Source of the DNA: Campylobacter sp.
Lineage (GTDB): Bacteria > Campylobacterota > Campylobacteria > Campylobacterales > Campylobacteraceae
Direction: 5' to 3'
Assembly: GCA_017506845.1 (NCBI GenBank)
Contig: JAFVMP010000109.1
Span: 1 to 9,120 of the forward strand
Length of the DNA stretch: 9,120 nt
This document shows positions 6,165-9,120 of the stretch, one piece after another. Each line of letters begins with the position of its first letter. Position 1 is the first letter of the stretch. Made by a program: the position numbers and the translations under genes. A model generated the notes under the pieces. That model saw nothing but the letters and a program-made list of their open reading frames with translations. It did no database searches and was not told the DNA's origin.

Positions 6165-6901
6165 TGATGAGTAAAATAAATATTTTAATACCAGCAGCAG
6201 GCGCTGGAAGCCGTTTTGCTAAAGAGGGGTATGAAAAACCAAAACCATTTGTAGATGTATTAGGCAAACCTATGATTATGAGAGTTTTGGATAATTTAAA
6301 GGTTGATAATGCACATTATATTATTATATTGCAAAAGGCTTATTTAGAAAATGAAAAAAAACTTTGCGAACAGATATCTAAAGACTATAATGTTAGCTTT
6401 GTTAGCGTAGAGTCATTAACCGAAGGGACTGCTTGTTCTGTACTGCATGCAAGAGAGTTAATAGATAATGATATACCATTAATGATAGCAAATTCGGATC
6501 AAATAATAGATATTGATATAAATGATTATATCAATGATTGTAAAAATCGTAATTTAGACGGTTCTATTTTATGTTTTACGGATAAAGAAAAAAGCCCAAA
6601 ATGGTCTTTTGTAAAAATGAACAATGAGCTAATTGTAGAAGTAAAAGAAAAAGAGGTTATATCTGATATTGCTACAGTTGGAATTTATCTATTTTCTAAA
6701 GGAAGTTTATTTGTAGATTCAGCTATAGATATGATTGCTAGAAATGATAGGGTTAATAATGAATTTTATACTGCTCCAGCCTATAATTATGCAATTAAAA
6801 ATGGAGCAAAAATTGGTTGTTTTTTGATGAATTTTGATGATATGCATGGTATAGGCACTCCAGATGATTTACAAAAATATATAAAATTTATTAAAGGATA
6901 A
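6164..6901 (+). CDS. Sugar-nucleotidyltransferase with canonical signature (NTase2)
   Basis: This 245-residue protein carries a full nucleotidyltransferase signature: IPAAGAGSRF (9-18; G13, G15, R17), EKPKPF with K25 and K27, LTEGTACSVLHA at 85-96, NSDQ with D112 as likely metal ligand, and GIGTPDDL near the C-terminus. Such enzymes join an NTP to a sugar or alcohol phosphate, releasing pyrophosphate and making an activated donor in the cytoplasm. Base and sugar cannot be read from the motifs. A second ATG at 6167 fits the GGAG at 6156-6159 slightly better, so the true start may be one codon later. It overlaps the cupin stop by 1 nt and ends 2 nt before the next ATG. It is a paralogue of the gene at 3592, which lacks several of these residues. 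Confidence 0.85.
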   Translation: MMSKINILIPAAGAGSRFAKEGYEKPKPFVDVLGKPMIMRVLDNLKVDNAHYIIILQKAYLENEKKLCEQISKDYNVSFVSVESLTEGTACSVLHARELIDNDIPLMIANSDQIIDIDINDYINDCKNRNLDGSILCFTDKEKSPKWSFVKMNNELIVEVKEKEVISDIATVGIYLFSKGSLFVDSAIDMIARNDRVNNEFYTAPAYNYAIKNGAKIGCFLMNFDDMHGIGTPDDLQKYIKFIKG

Positions 6902-6903
6902 TT

Positions 6904-8262
6904 ATGATTCAAAAAAGATTAGCTATACAATTTTTTGGTCATACAAGAACATATAAAAAGACTTATGAGAGCTTTTTTAAAAATATAGTTGAACCTAATT
7001 TAAAAGATGGTTGGGAAGTTGATATATTTATACATACTTGGGATATGAGTAGTAGCAGTGATAGAAGTTGGCATAATGGACAAGATCTATTTGATATTCA
7101 TCTACTTAGCCAAGATGATATAGAAAATATAAGAAAGATATATAATCCAAAAAAATTTTTAGTAGAGCATTTGCAAGAAGGTATCCATGGCGGGAGTGAA
7201 TCTAAAAAAAGAGGAAATAGGCTAAGAGAATCTTATGAAAAAGAAAATAGTATAAAATATGATTATATTTTATATACTAGGATGGATATTTTATTTGTAT
7301 CACCTCTTAATATACAAAGATATATAGACTTATACACACAAGGTAGTATGAAAAATTTTCCATTACCGCAAAAGCATTGCTTTGCAGCATTTAATCCATT
7401 TGTCAGAATGCCTGTTATTGATATAAGAAATATAAATGAGTGTGATATAGTTTATTTTACTAATTATCCACACGATGAGTTTGTACTAGAGAAGCGCTTA
7501 GAACTCTTTATAATAATGATCGATTATAAATTGTATAGAGATTTTTTCTTACAAAGAAGAGATTTTATTCATGGATATAATCGCTCATTAGAGGCCAAAT
7601 TAAAAATAGAACAAGATAAATTATCTAAAACAAATTTACAGCTAAATATAAAAAACCAAGAATTAACAAAAGTAAATGTAGAGTTAAAACATCTAAAAGA
7701 TACTATCAACTCCATACCTATCAAAAAACAATCCTTAGAGATTTCAAATTTAGAACAAGATCTAATAAATAAAAAACTCAAAGCACAAATTTTAGAAAAA
7801 GAGCTAAGATATGATTACAATGCAATCCAAGAAAACAAAGAGTTGAAAGAACAAATCAAAGCTTTACAGCTAATAGGCAAAGAAAATATAAAACAACAAA
7901 GTATATATACCGCCAAATCCCGTATCCACAACCAACTAAGCTATAAACTAGGCCAAGCTATGATAGCAAACTCTAAAAGCATATGGGGATATATAAGAAT
8001 GCCTTATGTATTAAGCTATATAAAAGATATGCATAAAAAAGAACAAATAGCCTATAATGAAAAAATTAAAGCTAATCCTAATCTAAAACTTCCACCACTA
8101 GAGTCATATCCAGATTACAAAGAAGCCCTAAAAGAAAAAGAGTGTCTAACATACAAACTTGGAGAAGCTATGATAGAGGCTGATAAAAGCCCACTAAAAC
8201 TAGGCTATCTAAGCTTATGGTTTAAATGCAAAAATATTCAAAAAGAGTGTAAAAAACGTTAA
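6904..8262 (+). CDS. Putative glycosyltransferase with coiled coil and double YKLG tail
   Basis: The protein has 452 residues. Residues 1-225 form a globular domain opening with RLAIQFFGHTRTYKKTY and containing VDIFIHTWD (39-47) and YDYILYTRMDILF (119-131). The M-D after the buried strand is reminiscent of a GT-A metal motif, but I cannot name a CAZy family. Residues about 226-335 are K/E/L/N/Q-rich and predict a coiled coil. Residues 343-452 carry two YKLG modules (347-350, 417-420) around NLKLPPLESYPDY and a basic end, closely matching the tail of the protein encoded at 4645. No signal peptide is present. It is the last gene of the operon, with AAAGGA at 6893-6898 ahead of its ATG, 2 nt after the nucleotidyltransferase stop, and is followed by a hairpin. 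It is most likely a transferase using the donor made by the operon. Confidence 0.75.
   Translation: MIQKRLAIQFFGHTRTYKKTYESFFKNIVEPNLKDGWEVDIFIHTWDMSSSSDRSWHNGQDLFDIHLLSQDDIENIRKIYNPKKFLVEHLQEGIHGGSESKKRGNRLRESYEKENSIKYDYILYTRMDILFVSPLNIQRYIDLYTQGSMKNFPLPQKHCFAAFNPFVRMPVIDIRNINECDIVYFTNYPHDEFVLEKRLELFIIMIDYKLYRDFFLQRRDFIHGYNRSLEAKLKIEQDKLSKTNLQLNIKNQELTKVNVELKHLKDTINSIPIKKQSLEISNLEQDLINKKLKAQILEKELRYDYNAIQENKELKEQIKALQLIGKENIKQQSIYTAKSRIHNQLSYKLGQAMIANSKSIWGYIRMPYVLSYIKDMHKKEQIAYNEKIKANPNLKLPPLESYPDYKEALKEKECLTYKLGEAMIEADKSPLKLGYLSLWFKCKNIQKECKKR
7930..8175 (+). repeat. 246-bp direct repeat, copy 2 (YKLG tail)
   Basis: This is the partner of 5485-5730. The two copies run without indels and keep the same reading frame, so crossing over would fuse the two glycosyltransferase genes in frame and delete the cupin, NTase2 and most of the last gene. 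Confidence 0.85.
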
Positions 8263-8278
8263 TAATACTTATATTACT

Positions 8279-8313
8279 ACCCAAGATTTTATGCAAATTA
8301 TAAAATCTTGGGT
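8279..8313 (+). terminator. Hairpin terminator at the end of the operon
   Basis: A perfect 14-bp inverted repeat, ACCCAAGATTTTAT (8279-8292) against ATAAAATCTTGGGT (8300-8313), encloses a 7-nt loop. It lies 16 nt after the last stop codon of the operon. There is no long T run after it on either strand, so termination may be partial or the hairpin may protect mRNA ends. It sits between converging genes and could serve both strands. Confidence 0.65.
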
Positions 8314-8436
8314 TATATAAATATCTTATGATTCAAAATGATTATAATATAAATTTAATCACATCAAATATCCAAATTTAGAATTTTTATGCAATGACTA
8401 TTTATCTTATATTATTCACAATATTAAACTATATTT

Positions 8437-8462
8437 AAAAAATTAATTATAAATTTTAATTA
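8437..8462 (-). terminator. Weak A/T-only hairpin plus T6 downstream of hddC
   Basis: On the minus strand TAATTA, a 7-nt loop and TAATTA again are followed by A and six T. A 6-bp stem of only A-T pairs is weak, and such patterns arise by chance in this base composition. The remaining spacer (8314-8436, 8463-8501) shows no other feature. Confidence 0.22.
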
Positions 8463-8501
8463 TCATTTTACCTATATATAAGCAATTTAAAGGCATCATT
8501 T

Positions 8502-9120
8502 TTAAGAGTTTTTATCTATAAAGGCTTTATAATCTTGCGGTATTCCAATATCTATAAAATAATCATCAAAAACAGTAGCTTTAGCATTAAAAATCAAAAA
8601 ATTTTCTTGAAAAAACTCTTCAAATGAAAATTTATTAGGTAAATTAAATGAGTTAAATATATGTTTTTTAATTAAATAAACTCCACCATTTATCAATCCA
8701 TTTGATGTAAATTTCTTCTCATTAAAAGCAGAAATATAGCTATTATTATCTATATCAACACTTCCATATCTATCAAAGTTTTTCATAGGCTTTAAAGCTA
8801 CGCAGATATCACTATTATCTAATTTTAATCTATCTAAATTTACATCAAAAAAAGTATCTCCATTTAATACATAACAACTATCGCTATTTATTAAATTTAA
8901 AGCCTCTAAGATAGCTCCACCAGTGCCTAAAGGCTCCTTTTCTATGCTATATAATATCTGCATTCCAAGATAAGAATTTCCAAAATATTCTTGTATAATT
9001 TCATATTTATACGAAACCGCTAAAACAACTCTAGAAATATTTTGTTTTTTTAAATATTCTAATACAAATGCCAAAAAAGGTTTATTTTTTATTGGAGCCA
9101 TTGGCTTTGGAACATCAGAT
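8502..9120 (-). CDS. hddC: D-glycero-D-manno-heptose 1-phosphate guanylyltransferase-like protein, 5' end outside window
   Basis: The frame runs from the right edge (first full codon 9117-9119) to TAA at 8502-8504. The ATG at 9099-9101 is internal: upstream codons read SDVPKP, which joins MAPIKNKPFL into the KPMAPI-KPFL block just after the glycine-rich loop of sugar nucleotidyltransferases. Further family features are EPLGTGGAI, the LNGDTFFD metal-binding segment and NGGVYLI. The end DIGIPQDY matches the usual C-terminal DIGTPxDY motif. Residue conservation and size fit HddC, which makes GDP-D-glycero-alpha-D-manno-heptose from heptose 1-phosphate and GTP for heptose-containing capsules in Campylobacter. 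A closely related glucose-1-phosphate thymidylyltransferase-like role cannot be excluded. It converges on the plus-strand operon. Confidence 0.8.
   Translation of the reverse strand, partial: SDVPKPMAPIKNKPFLAFVLEYLKKQNISRVVLAVSYKYEIIQEYFGNSYLGMQILYSIEKEPLGTGGAILEALNLINSDSCYVLNGDTFFDVNLDRLKLDNSDICVALKPMKNFDRYGSVDIDNNSYISAFNEKKFTSNGLINGGVYLIKKHIFNSFNLPNKFSFEEFFQENFLIFNAKATVFDDYFIDIGIPQDYKAFIDKNS

Noticed and set aside
6052..6267. Minus-strand open frame of 71 codons
   Set aside because: It is antisense to the cupin and NTase2 genes, both with clear motifs, and has no supporting context.
7569..7781. Minus-strand open frame of 70 codons
   Set aside because: It is opposite the Lys/Glu-rich coiled-coil coding segment; the Phe/Ser-rich translation is a complement artefact.
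8314..8501. Small gene or RNA in the convergent spacer
   Set aside because: The stretch is almost pure A/T with stops in all frames and no supported structure beyond the weak hairpin listed.

Overview
The window is about 70% A+T or more, has very dense genes with ATGA, TAATG and few-base overlaps, and carries two long homopolymeric G tracts inside reading frames. Together with a convergent hddC-like gene this points to a Campylobacter-type epsilonproteobacterium (Campylobacterota) and to a surface-polysaccharide (capsule or LOS/O-chain) locus. No RNA gene, insertion sequence, CRISPR array or phage gene is visible.

Layout. Bases 2-2230 (+) hold the 3' part of a large modular protein that is open at the left edge: an F5/8 type C (discoidin-like) carbohydrate-binding domain, a fucosyltransferase-like GT domain, a helical-repeat region, a duplicated coiled-coil segment and a C-terminal 'YKLG' tail. 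A 72-nt gap with a TATAAT box then leads into a tightly packed operon, 2303-8262 (+). Its order is: GDPD-like phosphodiesterase (broken at G8), HAD-IA hydrolase, degenerate sugar-nucleotidyltransferase paralogue, NTF2/SnoaL-like small protein, glycosyltransferase-like protein with a G10 tract near its 3' end, cupin, canonical sugar-nucleotidyltransferase, and a second glycosyltransferase-like protein with coiled coil and YKLG tail. A strong hairpin follows. The right edge holds the 3' part of hddC (-), a heptose-1-phosphate guanylyltransferase that converges on the operon.

How the genes may work together (inference). HAD phosphatase and nucleotidyltransferase pairs normally make or trim an activated precursor, and the glycosyltransferase-like proteins would add it to a capsule or O-chain. 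The operon looks like two half-modules, each with a nucleotidyltransferase followed by a transferase, HAD/NTase1/NTF2/GT and cupin/NTase2/GT, whose two transferases end in a nearly identical 246-bp tail. hddC next door suggests a heptose-containing glycan. Two of the operon's genes are contingency loci. The GDPD is OFF as sequenced (8 G; 9 G would restore it). The first transferase ends in a short aberrant tail (10 G; 9 G would restore a tail like those of its neighbours and overlap the cupin start).

The most notable signals are the two G-tract switches, the YKLG tail module shared by three otherwise different transferases with a local GC-skew reversal, and the unassigned precursor pathway with one apparently degenerate nucleotidyltransferase.
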